From CALGFH01 sp045807325 (GTDB lineage: Bacteria > Actinomycetota > CALGFH01): a stretch of 39,733 bases of DNA. A model generated the notes under the pieces. The model was not told where the DNA came from. It made no database searches and was given only the letters and a program-made list of their open reading frames with translations. The stretch is from positions 1 through 39,733 of the forward strand of contig JBJMHP010000002.1 in the NCBI GenBank assembly GCA_045807325.1, written 5' to 3'. The position numbers and the translations under genes are program-made. How positions within the stretch are numbered: the first letter of the stretch is position 1; each line of letters opens with the position of its first letter. Of the stretch, positions 23,414-31,789 are shown piece after piece.

Positions 23414-25363
23414 CTATACGGCGAAGAAGGCGCGCACGTCCTCCAGCGACCGGGTGAGGGGGGCCGGGGGCAGGCTGCCCAGCAGGGAGGCGCGGTAGCC
23501 GGCGTCGGCCAGGCGCCGGTCGAGCACGGCCATGACGCCCCGGTCGGTCTCGGAGCGGACCAGGCGGCCCAGGGCCTGCTGGAGGGAGACGGCGGCGGCC
23601 GGCAGCCAGACCTCCGAGAACCGGGAGGCGCCGGCCGCCTCGACCCGCCGGCCACGCTCGGCCAGCAGGGGGTCGTCGGGCCGGGGGAACGGCAGCCGGT
23701 CGAGCACCAGCAGCGACAGGCTCTCCCCGGGCACGTCGAACCCCTCGAAGAAGGTCCTGGTGGCCACCAGCACGCTGGCCACCTCGTCGCGGAAGCGGGC
23801 GGCCAGCCGGGCCGGGACGTCGTCGCCCTGGACCAGCAGCTCATAGGGGAGATCGGCCAGGGCGGCGGCGAACGACTCGACCGCCCGCCAGGAGGTGCAC
23901 AGCACCAGCGCCCGGCCCCTTGAGGCGTCGACCAGGGACACCAGCTCGCGTTCGGCCGCGGCCTGGAACCCGTCGGAGGAGGGCTGGGGGACGGTCCGGG
24001 GCACGTACAGCAGGGCGTTGCGCCGGAAGTCGAACGGCGAGGCCGCCACGACGGTGGCCGGGTCGTCAACCCCAAGGGTCCGGGTGGCCACGGCCAGACT
24101 CCCGGCCACGGCCAGGGTGGCCGAGCAGGCCACCGTCGCCGGCACCCGGCTCCACAGCACCTGCTCCAGCACCGGCCCCGGCTCGACCAGCGCCGACCGG
24201 ATCACCCTGGCCCCGCCCCGCGCCTCCTCGACCCACACGGCCAGGTCGGCGGCGGGGTCCTCCCGCCCGGCGGGCGGAGGCCGGTCCCCCTCTGGCCGTG
24301 CCGGCCCACCCCCCGACCCGCCGGGACGGGCCGGCATGGCGGCCAGCCGCTCCAGATCGCGGGACAGGGCCCGGAGCCGGCGGCGGGCGGCCAGGAGGGC
24401 GGTGGCCTCGTCGTCGGGGTCGCCGAGGTCCTTGAGGGTGGCCAGCATGGTCCGGAGGTCGTTGCCGAGCGGGGTCAGGGCGGCGACCAGGTTGGCGTGG
24501 GCCCGACGACCGGGCACGACCGGGCCCGGGTACAGGTCGGCGGCCAGCTCCTGGAACCGGCCGCGCAGGCGGCGGGACCAGTCGGTGCGCATCCCTGCCG
24601 CCTTGGCGGCGGCGTCGGCGGCCGCCCCGGCCCGGCCCAGCCGGGCCCCGGTCACCGTGACCCCGTAGAGGTCGGCGGCATGGTCGGCCAGCCGGTGGGC
24701 CTCGTCGACCACGACCACGTCGACGTCGGGCAGCATCACCCCGGGGGCGTCGGACATCGCCCGCAGCTCCAGCTCGAGCAGGAGCAGATGGTGGTTGGTC
24801 ACGACCACGTCGACGTCACGGGCCAGCTCCCTGGCCCGTTCGGCGAAGCAGCGCTGGTGGAAGGGGCAGCCCTTCTGGCCCGGGCAGTCCTCGCCGCTGG
24901 TCGAGACCAGGTCCCAGACGTCGTCCTTGACCCCGGGTGGGGCGTCCAGGCGGCTGCCGGTCTCCGACTCGGCCGCCCAGGCGGCCACCTCGAGCGCCGC
25001 CTCCTCGGCCCTGGTGGCGGCCAGCCGGGTCGCCGCCACCAGGGCCTCCATCCGGGCCCAGCAGGCGTAGTTGCCCCGGCCCATGGCCAGGGCCGAGGTG
25101 GTGCCGAAGGCGTCGGCCAGGCGGGGCAGGTCGCGCTCGATCAGCTGGGACTGGAGGGCCTTGGTGGCGGTGGCCACGATCGCCCGCCGCCCGGCGGCCA
25201 CGATCGGGACCAGGTAGCCGAGCGACTTGCCGACGCCGGTCGGGGCGTGGACCAGCAGCGGGACCTGCTCCTTGAGGGCCTCGGCGACGGCTGTGGCCAT
25301 GCGCCGCTGGGCCACCCGCTCGGTCAGGCCGGGCAGGGCGTCGAAGGCGGCATCGAGGTCCAT
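23414..25363 (-). CDS. ATP-dependent helicase, DinG/XPD-like with iron-sulfur cluster
   Basis: A 649-residue superfamily 2 helicase. Motif I is 'HAPTGVGKSLGYLVP' (Lys46); motif II is 'VVVDEAHRLADHA'; the late motif VI is 'LQQALGRLVRSETDRGVMAVLD'. A cysteine set (NYACWAR, then DCPGQKGCPFHQRCFAER) matches the four cysteines that bind the Fe-S cluster of XPD/DinG helicases. 'VVTNHHLLLLELEL' and 'CTSWRAVESFAAAL' are also typical. It likely unwinds damaged or structured DNA 5' to 3'. ATG 25363 lacks a strong ribosome-binding site. Confidence 0.93.
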   Translation of the reverse strand: MDLDAAFDALPGLTERVAQRRMATAVAEALKEQVPLLVHAPTGVGKSLGYLVPIVAAGRRAIVATATKALQSQLIERDLPRLADAFGTTSALAMGRGNYACWARMEALVAATRLAATRAEEAALEVAAWAAESETGSRLDAPPGVKDDVWDLVSTSGEDCPGQKGCPFHQRCFAERARELARDVDVVVTNHHLLLLELELRAMSDAPGVMLPDVDVVVVDEAHRLADHAADLYGVTVTGARLGRAGAAADAAAKAAGMRTDWSRRLRGRFQELAADLYPGPVVPGRRAHANLVAALTPLGNDLRTMLATLKDLGDPDDEATALLAARRRLRALSRDLERLAAMPARPGGSGGGPARPEGDRPPPAGREDPAADLAVWVEEARGGARVIRSALVEPGPVLEQVLWSRVPATVACSATLAVAGSLAVATRTLGVDDPATVVAASPFDFRRNALLYVPRTVPQPSSDGFQAAAERELVSLVDASRGRALVLCTSWRAVESFAAALADLPYELLVQGDDVPARLAARFRDEVASVLVATRTFFEGFDVPGESLSLLVLDRLPFPRPDDPLLAERGRRVEAAGASRFSEVWLPAAAVSLQQALGRLVRSETDRGVMAVLDRRLADAGYRASLLGSLPPAPLTRSLEDVRAFFAV

Positions 25364-25421
25364 GGCGGGAACCTAACGGCCGACCGCGACATCGCGGCCG
25401 GGCTTCCCACAGGGGGTGGGG

Positions 25422-25574
25422 CTAGCCCTTGGGCCGCTTGAAGAAGGCGATCGTGCCGCCGACCTCGGCGGTGTGGACGGCGACCAGCTCCCAGCCGTCG
25501 TCACCCCAGTTGTCGAGGATCTGCTTGGTGTTGTGGGGCAGCAGGGGGACGGTCGCGTACTCCCAGGCGGTCAT
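25422..25574 (-). CDS. DUF4177 miniprotein
   Basis: A 50-residue protein: 'MTAWEYATVPLLPHNTKQIL', 'DNWGDDGWELVAVHTAEVGG', 'TIAFFKRPKG'. The WEYA...GWELV pattern is the DUF4177 signature; in many actinobacteria such a gene lies between ridA and whiB or arsA genes, as Rv3678A does. Its function is unknown. ATG 25574 has GGAAG upstream. It lies between the helicase gene and whiB on the same strand; all four (whiB, DUF4177, helicase, ridA) may be cotranscribed. Confidence 0.88.
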   Translation of the reverse strand: MTAWEYATVPLLPHNTKQILDNWGDDGWELVAVHTAEVGGTIAFFKRPKG

Positions 25575-25617
25575 GGCACTTCCCATCGCTCGGCGCTCGG
25601 CGACCGGAGGCTACCGG

Positions 25618-25917
25618 TCAGCCGGCGCGGCGAGCCAGGAGCTGGCGGCGCTCGTACTCGTTGAGCCCGCCCCAGATGCCGTGGGGCTCCCGGACCAGCA
25701 GGGCGTACTGGCGGCACTCCACCAGCACCGGGCAGGTGCGGCAGATCGCCTTGGCGGCGGCCTCGCGGGCCAGCCGCTCCTCCTTGCGCTCCAGGTGGTT
25801 GGGGGCGAAGAACAGGTTGGAGACCGAACCCTTGCAGGCGGCCCGGTACTGCCAGCCGATCTGGAGATCCGTCGACGAGAGGCCGCCGCCGGCTGCGGCG
25901 CCCGATGAGGTGGCCAT
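25618..25917 (-). CDS. WhiB-family iron-sulfur transcription factor
   Basis: A 99-residue Wbl protein. It has four cysteines for the [4Fe-4S] cluster ('YRAACKGS' and 'AICRTCPVLVECRQYA') and the turn motif 'EPHGIWGGLNEYERRQLLARR'. The sequence around the cluster, with 'FFAPNHLERKEERLAREAAAKAIC' and EPxGxWGGL, recalls WhiB3/WhiD more than WhiB4/WblA, although the neighbours are those of WhiB4. Family members bind sigma factor and respond to oxygen, NO or redox state. ATG 25917 has GGAAGGA 8 nt upstream; in-frame ATGs further upstream would add non-conserved residues. Confidence 0.93.
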   Translation of the reverse strand: MATSSGAAAGGGLSSTDLQIGWQYRAACKGSVSNLFFAPNHLERKEERLAREAAAKAICRTCPVLVECRQYALLVREPHGIWGGLNEYERRQLLARRAG

Positions 25918-26017
25918 GCCGATGTTCCTTCCTTGCCCTGCTCGCTCTCGCGTCGCCCTCCGGCGCGGCGTGAGCTGGGCGCACCGCCCACCGTCTGTTC
26001 GGGCGGCTCCGGGTCGC

Positions 26018-26046
26018 AGCGTAACCCACGGCACCTGCGGCAACAA
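26018..26046 (-). promoter_or_regulatory. Candidate whiB promoter
   Basis: On the minus strand TTGTTG (26046-26041) and TACGCT (26023-26018) are separated by 17 bp, about 100 nt before the WhiB start. This would leave a leader of roughly 95 nt. The 198-bp gap between whiB and the slipin stop contains nothing else I can name. Confidence 0.45.
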
Positions 26047-26115
26047 TGTCCAGGCAGTAACGCTTCGGTTGCAGCCCAGGTATCCCACGACCCGCTTCAA
26101 CGGGACGTAAAGGCC

Positions 26116-27000
26116 CTAACCGGGACGGCCGTTGCCCTGCTCGGGCGGGCGCCCCTCCTCCGGCTCGGGCGGGCTCTGGGACGACGGCGGCGGCACCGCC
26201 GGGGGGGCGGGCGGGCGCCCGTTGCCCGGGTCGGCGCCGACCGGCCGCCCGAACAGGTTCAGCAGCTCGACCGGGATCGGCATGACCAGGGTCGAGTTCT
26301 GCTCGGCGGCCACCTCGGCCACCGTCTGGAGGAAGCGCAGCTGCAGGGCCTGGGGGTGCTGGGCCATGACGGCGGCCGCCTCCGACAGCACCCGCGAGGC
26401 CCGCCGCTCGGCGTCGGCCGAGATGATCAGGGCCCTGGCCTCGCGCTCGGCCTCGGCCTCGCGGGCCATGGCCCGGCGCAGGTCGTCGGGCAGGTCGACG
26501 TCCTTGATCTCGACCCCGAGGACCTCGACGCCCCAGTCGTGGGTGACCCGGGCGATGATGCCGTGCAGCTCCCGGTTGATCGTCTCGCGCTCGCTGAGCA
26601 GCGTGTCCAGGTCATAGCGGCCGAGGATGGCCCGGAGGTTCGTCTGGGCGGACTGGCTGACCGCGAACAGGTAGTTCTGCACCCTGACCACCGCCGAGAC
26701 CGGCTCCACCACCTTGGCGTAGATGACCGCGTCCACCCGCATGGTGACGTTGTCCTTGGTGATCACGTCCTGGGGCGGGACGTTCATGGCCACCGTCTGC
26801 AGGGTGACCTTGCGCATCCGGTCGATGTTGAACGGCAGCAGGATGATCAGGCCCGGTCCCTTGGGCCTGCCCCGGACGCGGCCGAGCCGGAACACGACCC
26901 CGCGCTCGTACTCCTGGAGCACCGAGACCATCGAGACGACCCCCCACACGATCAGGCCGATCACGACGATCACGATGAGGACGACCACCCAGGTGCTCAT
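26116..27000 (-). CDS. Slipin (SPFH/band 7 membrane protein)
   Basis: A 294-residue stomatin-like protein. One N-terminal transmembrane helix ('WVVVLIVIVVIGLIVWGVVSMV') is followed by the SPFH domain: 'EYERGVVFRLGRVRGRPKGPGLIILLPFNIDRMRKVTLQT', 'PPQDVITKDNVTMRVDAVIYAKVVEP', 'LRAILGRYDLDTLLSERETINRELHGII', 'WGVEVLGVEIKDVDLP'. A charged coiled-coil and a Pro-rich disordered tail end the protein. Slipins organise membrane microdomains and pair with NfeD proteins. ATG 27000 has GGGAGGGAC upstream. It is third in the nfeD-membrane protein-slipin unit. Confidence 0.95.
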   Translation of the reverse strand: MSTWVVVLIVIVVIGLIVWGVVSMVSVLQEYERGVVFRLGRVRGRPKGPGLIILLPFNIDRMRKVTLQTVAMNVPPQDVITKDNVTMRVDAVIYAKVVEPVSAVVRVQNYLFAVSQSAQTNLRAILGRYDLDTLLSERETINRELHGIIARVTHDWGVEVLGVEIKDVDLPDDLRRAMAREAEAEREARALIISADAERRASRVLSEAAAVMAQHPQALQLRFLQTVAEVAAEQNSTLVMPIPVELLNLFGRPVGADPGNGRPPAPPAVPPPSSQSPPEPEEGRPPEQGNGRPG

Positions 27001-27045
27001 GGCCTGTCCCTCCCGTCCAGGTCGTCCGGTTCCTGGTGCTGGGGT

Positions 27046-27987
27046 TTAGTTTGTCACACGATCGCGTCGGCCGGTGTCCTCCCGGCCCAGCGCGGTGACC
27101 GGGCCCTCGGTCAGGCCGCCCGGCCCGCCGGTGAACAGCCGCCAGAACGCGTCGGCGGCCAGGATGAACGGCAGGTAGCCGAGGTAGCCCAGGACCGGCA
27201 TCTCGAACACCGGCAGGTAGCCGAGGTAGGGGATCCGGTACTGCCAGAAGGGCACGGCGCCGAAGTTCCACATCTCCCAGAGGATCCCGGTGCCCAGGCC
27301 GGCCACGCCCATGAGCAGCACCGGCCCGGCCCGGCCCCGGCGGACCAGGCCGATGATGCTGGGGCGGCCGCGCAGCGCGGCCACCGCGTCCAGGGCGGCC
27401 AGCGGGGCCAGCCAGACCAGCGGGTACGCCTGGTCGGGGAACAGGTAGAGCAGCGGCACGCAGACCAGGCCGAGGACGAGCAGGGCGGTGGCGGTCCAGG
27501 GCGGCAGCGGGACGGCCGGCGGGTGGGGGAAGCGGACAAAGGACCGCAGCAGGTCGCGCGACTCGGCCAGGGCCGGCAGCACGAACAGGAACGAGCAGGT
27601 CTTGAGCACGAGGTGCGCCTGCCCGCCGTAGACCGTGGTGCCCACGTACCTCCAGTTCTCCAGCCGCCAGTTGGCGACCTCGAAGGCCCACCAGAAGGGC
27701 GCGCTCAGGGCGAACATGGCCACCAGGTGCCAGCCGCCGCCGTGCAGCAGCGAGTGTCCGGCCCTCGACCAGACGACCGCGTCGGCGGCCAGGATGAAGC
27801 CGGTCCAGACCAGGTCGAACCAGTAGCCGCGGAACGGCTCGGTCCCGGCCAGGCTGGTCCCCCAGCCGAAGCCGGTCACGGCCAGCCCGACGAGGAGCTG
27901 CAGGACCACCAGGCGGCGGTCGGGGGCGCCCGACCGCCCGGTCCGGTCGCCCCCTGGTCGCTCCCGGACGCCCTCCTGGCTACTCAC
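27046..27987 (-). CDS. Multi-pass membrane protein of unknown function between NfeD and slipin
   Basis: A 313-residue protein with about eight hydrophobic helices. Trp- and Tyr-rich loops stand out: 'FWWAFEVANWRLENWRYVG' and 'GILWEMWNFGAVPFWQYRIPYLGYLPVFEMPVLGYLGYLPF'. The repeated W-E-x-x-N and P-Y-L-x-Y motifs are too regular to be random and suggest a conserved family, but I do not recognise it. GTG 27987 overlaps the NfeD stop by 8 nt, so it is translationally coupled, and slipin follows 45 nt later. It may belong to the same membrane assembly. Confidence 0.8.
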   Translation of the reverse strand: MSSQEGVRERPGGDRTGRSGAPDRRLVVLQLLVGLAVTGFGWGTSLAGTEPFRGYWFDLVWTGFILAADAVVWSRAGHSLLHGGGWHLVAMFALSAPFWWAFEVANWRLENWRYVGTTVYGGQAHLVLKTCSFLFVLPALAESRDLLRSFVRFPHPPAVPLPPWTATALLVLGLVCVPLLYLFPDQAYPLVWLAPLAALDAVAALRGRPSIIGLVRRGRAGPVLLMGVAGLGTGILWEMWNFGAVPFWQYRIPYLGYLPVFEMPVLGYLGYLPFILAADAFWRLFTGGPGGLTEGPVTALGREDTGRRDRVTN

Positions 27988-29374
27988 GGTTGGCGGGCTC
28001 GGCGACGGGAGTGGTGCGGCGGCCGCGGCGGCGGGTGGGGCGGACGGCCGATGGGTCCTCGGGCTCGACCTGGAGGATGCCCTCGACCACGGCGGTGACC
28101 CGGACCCGCTGGCCGGTGCCGAGGCTGCCGTCGCCGGTGGCCAGCCTGGCCCGCCACATGGCCCCGTCGACCACCACGATGCCGCCGGGGTTGAGCATGC
28201 TGCGGACCACGCCCCTGGAGCCGACCAGGGCCTGGGTGCCCATGGGGGCCTGGCGCTGGGAGCGCAGGATCACGGTCAGGATGACCACGAACCAGGCCAG
28301 CGACCACAGCACCCCCAGGACGGCCAGGCGGCCGTCGACCCGCAGCAGCGGCGAGGGGCTGGAGAACAGCCACCAGGAGCCCGCGGCCGTCAGCCCGGCC
28401 GCCCCGGCCGTGGCCAGCCCGAGCCCGCCCATGGCGGCGTCGACGGTGAACAGCGCCTGCCCGGCCAGCAGCAGGGCCAGGGCCAGCCAGTTGGTCGGCA
28501 GCACGAACAGGGAGAACACGGCCAGCAGGGCGCAGACCAGCCCGGCGCCGCCGGCGACCCCGAACCCGGGCTGGAACCACTCGAAGGACAGGCAGGCCGC
28601 CGCCGCCAGCAGCAGCAGGTAGGCCAGGGTCGGGTTGGCCAGGCCGTGGCGGACCCGGTCGACCAGGGACCGGGACAGGAACCGGACCTGGAAGCCGGTC
28701 ACCTCCAGGGGCCGCCCGTCGACCCGCTGGCCGTCGAGACGGCGCACCGCGTCGGGCAGGGACTCCGCCTGGAAGTCGGCCAGTCCGGCCGCCTGGGCCG
28801 CCGCCCCGCTGAGCCTGGACCGCTCGACCGCCGGCGGCAGGCCCGAGGAGGCGAACAGCGCCGCCTCGGCACCCGGGCTGCGACCCCGCCCGAGCTCGGC
28901 CGGCAGCGCCGGCCCGATCCTGGCGTCCCTCGACACCCCGACCACGTCCGCCCCGGCCAGCAGGAACGTCGCCGCCCCGCCGGCATCGGCCGCCCGCGGC
29001 CCGACCCACACCGCCACCGGCACCTTCGCCTCAGCCACCACCCGCCGCACCTCGGCCGGATCGACCCCGAGCCCCCCGAAGCTCGACAGCTGCACGAGCA
29101 CCACCCGAGCCCCCCGCCGCTCGGCCCCGTCCAGATCCCGCCGCAGCGCCCCCAGCACACTGCCGTCCAGCACCCCGGACGCCTCGAACACCTCCACCAC
29201 CGGCCCCCCACCCTGCCCCTGGGCCGGCAGCAACCCCACGGTGGCCACCAGCACACCGGCAAGAGAGAGAAGGGCGGCGAGGCGCCGGAGGGCGGCGGAT
29301 CGCCGGGGGGTGCCCGGTCGCCGGGGGATGGGTCGCCGGAGGGTGGCAGGTCCTGGCAGGGGGACGCGTCGCAT
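27980..29374 (-). CDS. NfeD-like membrane protein with lost protease dyad
   Basis: A 464-residue NfeD-family protein: signal or TM helix ('LAALLSLAGVLVATVGLLPAQ'), a ClpP/crotonase-like serine-protease domain ('VVEVFEASGVLDGSVLGALRRDLDGAERRGARVVLVQLSSFGGL', 'VPVAVWVGPRAADAGGAATFLLAGADVVGVS'), 'AGLADFQAESLPDAVRRLDG', four or more TM helices, and a C-terminal OB-fold ('GTQALVGSRGVVRSMLNPGGIVVVDGAMWRARL'). In active members AASAG holds the catalytic Ser; here the Ser codon is Asp (28987-28985). No Lys occurs where the second dyad residue belongs. It is therefore probably not a protease. ATG 29374 is preferred to the in-frame start at 29416. Confidence 0.88.
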   Translation of the reverse strand: MRRVPLPGPATLRRPIPRRPGTPRRSAALRRLAALLSLAGVLVATVGLLPAQGQGGGPVVEVFEASGVLDGSVLGALRRDLDGAERRGARVVLVQLSSFGGLGVDPAEVRRVVAEAKVPVAVWVGPRAADAGGAATFLLAGADVVGVSRDARIGPALPAELGRGRSPGAEAALFASSGLPPAVERSRLSGAAAQAAGLADFQAESLPDAVRRLDGQRVDGRPLEVTGFQVRFLSRSLVDRVRHGLANPTLAYLLLLAAAACLSFEWFQPGFGVAGGAGLVCALLAVFSLFVLPTNWLALALLLAGQALFTVDAAMGGLGLATAGAAGLTAAGSWWLFSSPSPLLRVDGRLAVLGVLWSLAWFVVILTVILRSQRQAPMGTQALVGSRGVVRSMLNPGGIVVVDGAMWRARLATGDGSLGTGQRVRVTAVVEGILQVEPEDPSAVRPTRRRGRRTTPVAEPANRE

Positions 29375-29483
29375 CGGCCCATTGTTCCTGCCCACCCGGC
29401 CTTGCGCCACGCCCACGCAACGCCCGGGACGAGGGACGACCCGTCGGCGTCGGGTCCCCCGGTGGGGGAGGCGACCCTTCCGG

Positions 29484-29520
29484 TTGTCCGTGGGCTGAGG
29501 GCGGCTACGATGGCGCGACC
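29484..29520 (+). promoter_or_regulatory. Candidate promoter for the ArsA-like pair
   Basis: TTGTCC (29484-29489), a 16-bp spacer, and TACGAT (29506-29511) lie 9 nt before ATG 29521. A transcript would begin only a few bases before the start codon, so the gene is nearly leaderless; no Shine-Dalgarno is present. Confidence 0.5.
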
Positions 29521-30816
29521 ATGCTTGAGGTGCTGGACCGGGCTCGGCTGCTCGTGGTGACCGGCAAGGGCGGGACCGGGAAGACGACGGTCGCGGCCAG
29601 CCTCGGTGTGGCCGCGGCCGGGCGGGGCCGGCGGGTGCTGGTGGCCGAGGTGGAGGGGCGGCAGGGGCTGGCCGGGCTGTTCGGCCGGGGGGAGCTGGAC
29701 TACCGGGAGGCGCGGGTCGGCGAGCGGCTGCACGCGCTGGCCGTCGACCCGGACGAGTCGCTGCGGGAGTACCTGGCCCGGTACGGGTTCGCGCCGCTGG
29801 CCCGGCTGCTCACCTGGTCGAACCTCAACCGGTTCATCACCGCGGCCGCGCCTGGGCTTGGGGACGTGCTGCTGGTGGGGAAGGTGTGGGAGGCGGCGAC
29901 CCGGCAGGTCCGGCCCGGGTCGGGGGGGCCGGGGGCCTATGACCTGGTGGTGCTGGACGCGCCGCCGACCGGGCGGGTGGTGCCGTTCCTGCGGGCGCCG
30001 GAGACCGTGGCCGAGCTGGCCCGGGTCGGGCCCATCCGGCACCAGGCCGACCGGGTCAAGGACCTGCTCGACGACCCGGAGCGGACCGCGGTCGTCCTCA
30101 CCTGCCTGCCCGAGGAGCTGCCGGTCGCCGAGACCCTGGAGGGGGTGGCGGCGCTGCGGGAGGCGGGGCTGCCGGTGGCGGGCGTGGTCGCCAACCGGGT
30201 CACCGGGGACCGGCTGGGCGGGCGGGCCGCCCGGCTGCCCGCCCTGGCCAGGGACCCGGGGCCGCTGGCGGAGGCCGCGGCCGCGGCCGGGGCCGAGCTG
30301 GACCGGGCTGCCCTCGGGACCCTGGTCGAGGAGGCCCGCGACCGGCAGCGCCTGGTCACCCGCGAGCGGCGCCAGCTCAAGGAGCTGCGCGCCGGGCTGG
30401 ACGGGCTGCCCATGGTCGAGCTGCCGTTCCTGGCCGGCGGGGTCGCCGGCCCCGAGGAGGTCCGCGCCCTGGCCGGCCACCTGGTCCCGGCCGGACCGGG
30501 CGCCGCCGCCGGCGTGGTGGAGGAGCAGGAGCGGGCCCGGACGGGCCCGGCCGGGACCAGGCCCGCCGGGCGGCCGGTGCCGGCTCGGGCGGGGGGTGAG
30601 CCCCCGGACCCCGGCGGCGGCCGCCGGCCGATCCGCCCGCGGGACCTCCGCCCCGGCGGCCGTTGCGGGACCCACCTCGCCGCTGGCCGAGCTGGCCCGG
30701 TCCGCGCGGATCATCGTGTGCTGCGGGTCGGGTGGGGTCGGCAAGACCTCGACCGCGGCGGCGGTGGCGCTGTGGGCGGCCCAGTCCGGGCGGCGGACCT
30801 GTGTGCTGACCATTGA
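29521..30816 (+). CDS. ArsA-like ATPase 1 (Rv3679-like)
   Basis: A protein of up to 431 residues of the ArsA/GET3 ATPase family. Deviant Walker A 'LLVVTGKGGTGKTTVAASLGVAAAGRGRRVLVAEVEG' is near the N-terminus, followed by 'NRFITAAAPGLGDVLLVGKVWEAA', 'YDLVVLDAPPTGRVVPFLRAPETV', and 'GVVANRVTGDRLG' with a C-terminal 'LPFLAGGVAGPEEVRALAGHL'. The family's fold ends there, near 30490. The remaining ~110 residues are Pro/Gly/Arg-rich and overlap the second ATPase gene by 221 nt. An alternative is a one-base error near 30500-30590 that would end the gene at TGA 30597-30599 as a GTGA overlap. Confidence 0.88.
   Translation: MLEVLDRARLLVVTGKGGTGKTTVAASLGVAAAGRGRRVLVAEVEGRQGLAGLFGRGELDYREARVGERLHALAVDPDESLREYLARYGFAPLARLLTWSNLNRFITAAAPGLGDVLLVGKVWEAATRQVRPGSGGPGAYDLVVLDAPPTGRVVPFLRAPETVAELARVGPIRHQADRVKDLLDDPERTAVVLTCLPEELPVAETLEGVAALREAGLPVAGVVANRVTGDRLGGRAARLPALARDPGPLAEAAAAAGAELDRAALGTLVEEARDRQRLVTRERRQLKELRAGLDGLPMVELPFLAGGVAGPEEVRALAGHLVPAGPGAAAGVVEEQERARTGPAGTRPAGRPVPARAGGEPPDPGGGRRPIRPRDLRPGGRCGTHLAAGRAGPVRADHRVLRVGWGRQDLDRGGGGAVGGPVRAADLCADH
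30590..30606. repeat. G-run/C-run hairpin at the ArsA1-ArsA2 junction
   Basis: CGGGGG-GTGAG-CCCCCG (30590-30606) is a 6-bp stem whose loop contains the GTG start of the second ATPase gene. It is similar in style to the stronger hairpin in selB. It could hide the start codon and make translation of the second gene depend on ribosomes passing through the first. Confidence 0.4.
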
Positions 30817-31786
30817 CCCGGCTCGGCGGCTGGCCCAGGCGCTCGGGCTGGACCTGCTGTCCAACGCCCCGCGGCCGGTGCGGGCCAAGGGGCTGCCGGC
30901 GCGGGGGCCGGGCAGCCTGGACGCGATGATGCTGGACATGCGCCGGACCTTCGACGAGGTGATCGAGCGCTACGCCCGCGACACCGAGCAGGCCGACCGC
31001 ATCCTGGCCAACCGCTTCTACCAGCGGCTGTCGTCCACCCTGGCCGGCACCCAGGAGTACATGGCCATGGAGAAGCTGTACGAGCTGCACGAGTCCCAGC
31101 GCTACGACCTGCTGGTGGTCGACACCCCGCCGACCCGCTCGGCGCTCGACTTCCTGGACGCCCCCGACAACCTCAACGAGCTGCTGGACGCCCGCGCCTT
31201 CCGCCTGCTGATCGCCCCGGCCCAGCGGATCGGGCGCGGCTACCTGCGCGGGCTCAACCTGGCCACCACGGCGATGACCAAGATGGTCAGGCGGGTCACC
31301 GGCTCGGAGCTGCTGGCCGAGGTCGGCGAGTTCTTCGCCGCCTTCGAGGGCATGTACGACGGCTTCAAGGCCCGCGCCGGGCTGGTCTACGACCAGCTCA
31401 AGCACCCGAGCACGGCGTTCGTGGTGGTGGCCACGCCCGAGGGGGCGGCGCTGCGCGAGGCCGCCTACTTCGCCGGTCGCCTGGCCGCCGACCGCATGCC
31501 GCTCGGCGCCCTGGTCGTCAACCGCATCCACCAGGCCCGGCCGGTCCCCGAGGTGCCGGCGGCGGCCCGGCGCCGGCTGGCCGCCGCCGGGGCCGACGGC
31601 CGCCTGCTGGCCGACCTGCTGGAGCTCAACGACGGCCTGGAGACCCTGGCCGAGGCCGAGCAGCGCCGCGTCCGCGAGCTGCTGGCCAGCGTCCCCAACC
31701 TGGGCGTGGTCCAGGTCCCCCTGCTCGCCGACGACGTCCACGACCTCGCCGGGCTGCGGCGGCTGGGCGACTACCTCTTCACCTGA
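30596..31786 (+). CDS. ArsA-like ATPase 2 (Rv3680-like)
   Basis: A 396-residue ArsA/GET3-type ATPase: 'ARSARIIVCCGSGGVGKTSTAAAVALWAAQSGRRTCVLTIDPARRLAQALGLDLL' with deviant Walker A, 'NRFYQRLSSTLAGTQEYMAMEKLYELHESQRYDLLVVDTPPTRSALDFLDAPDNL', then 'FVVVATPEGAALREAAYFAGRL' and a late 'VPLLADDVHDLAGLRRLGDYL'. The DTPP switch and the NRF..L..TQEYMA stretch are typical of the actinobacterial tandem ArsA pair, thought to act as a heterodimer in stress-related efflux or protein targeting. GTG 30596 precedes the first conserved block by about 25 residues. Confidence 0.92.
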   Translation: MSPRTPAAAAGRSARGTSAPAAVAGPTSPLAELARSARIIVCCGSGGVGKTSTAAAVALWAAQSGRRTCVLTIDPARRLAQALGLDLLSNAPRPVRAKGLPARGPGSLDAMMLDMRRTFDEVIERYARDTEQADRILANRFYQRLSSTLAGTQEYMAMEKLYELHESQRYDLLVVDTPPTRSALDFLDAPDNLNELLDARAFRLLIAPAQRIGRGYLRGLNLATTAMTKMVRRVTGSELLAEVGEFFAAFEGMYDGFKARAGLVYDQLKHPSTAFVVVATPEGAALREAAYFAGRLAADRMPLGALVVNRIHQARPVPEVPAAARRRLAAAGADGRLLADLLELNDGLETLAEAEQRRVRELLASVPNLGVVQVPLLADDVHDLAGLRRLGDYLFT

Positions 31787-31789
31787 CGG

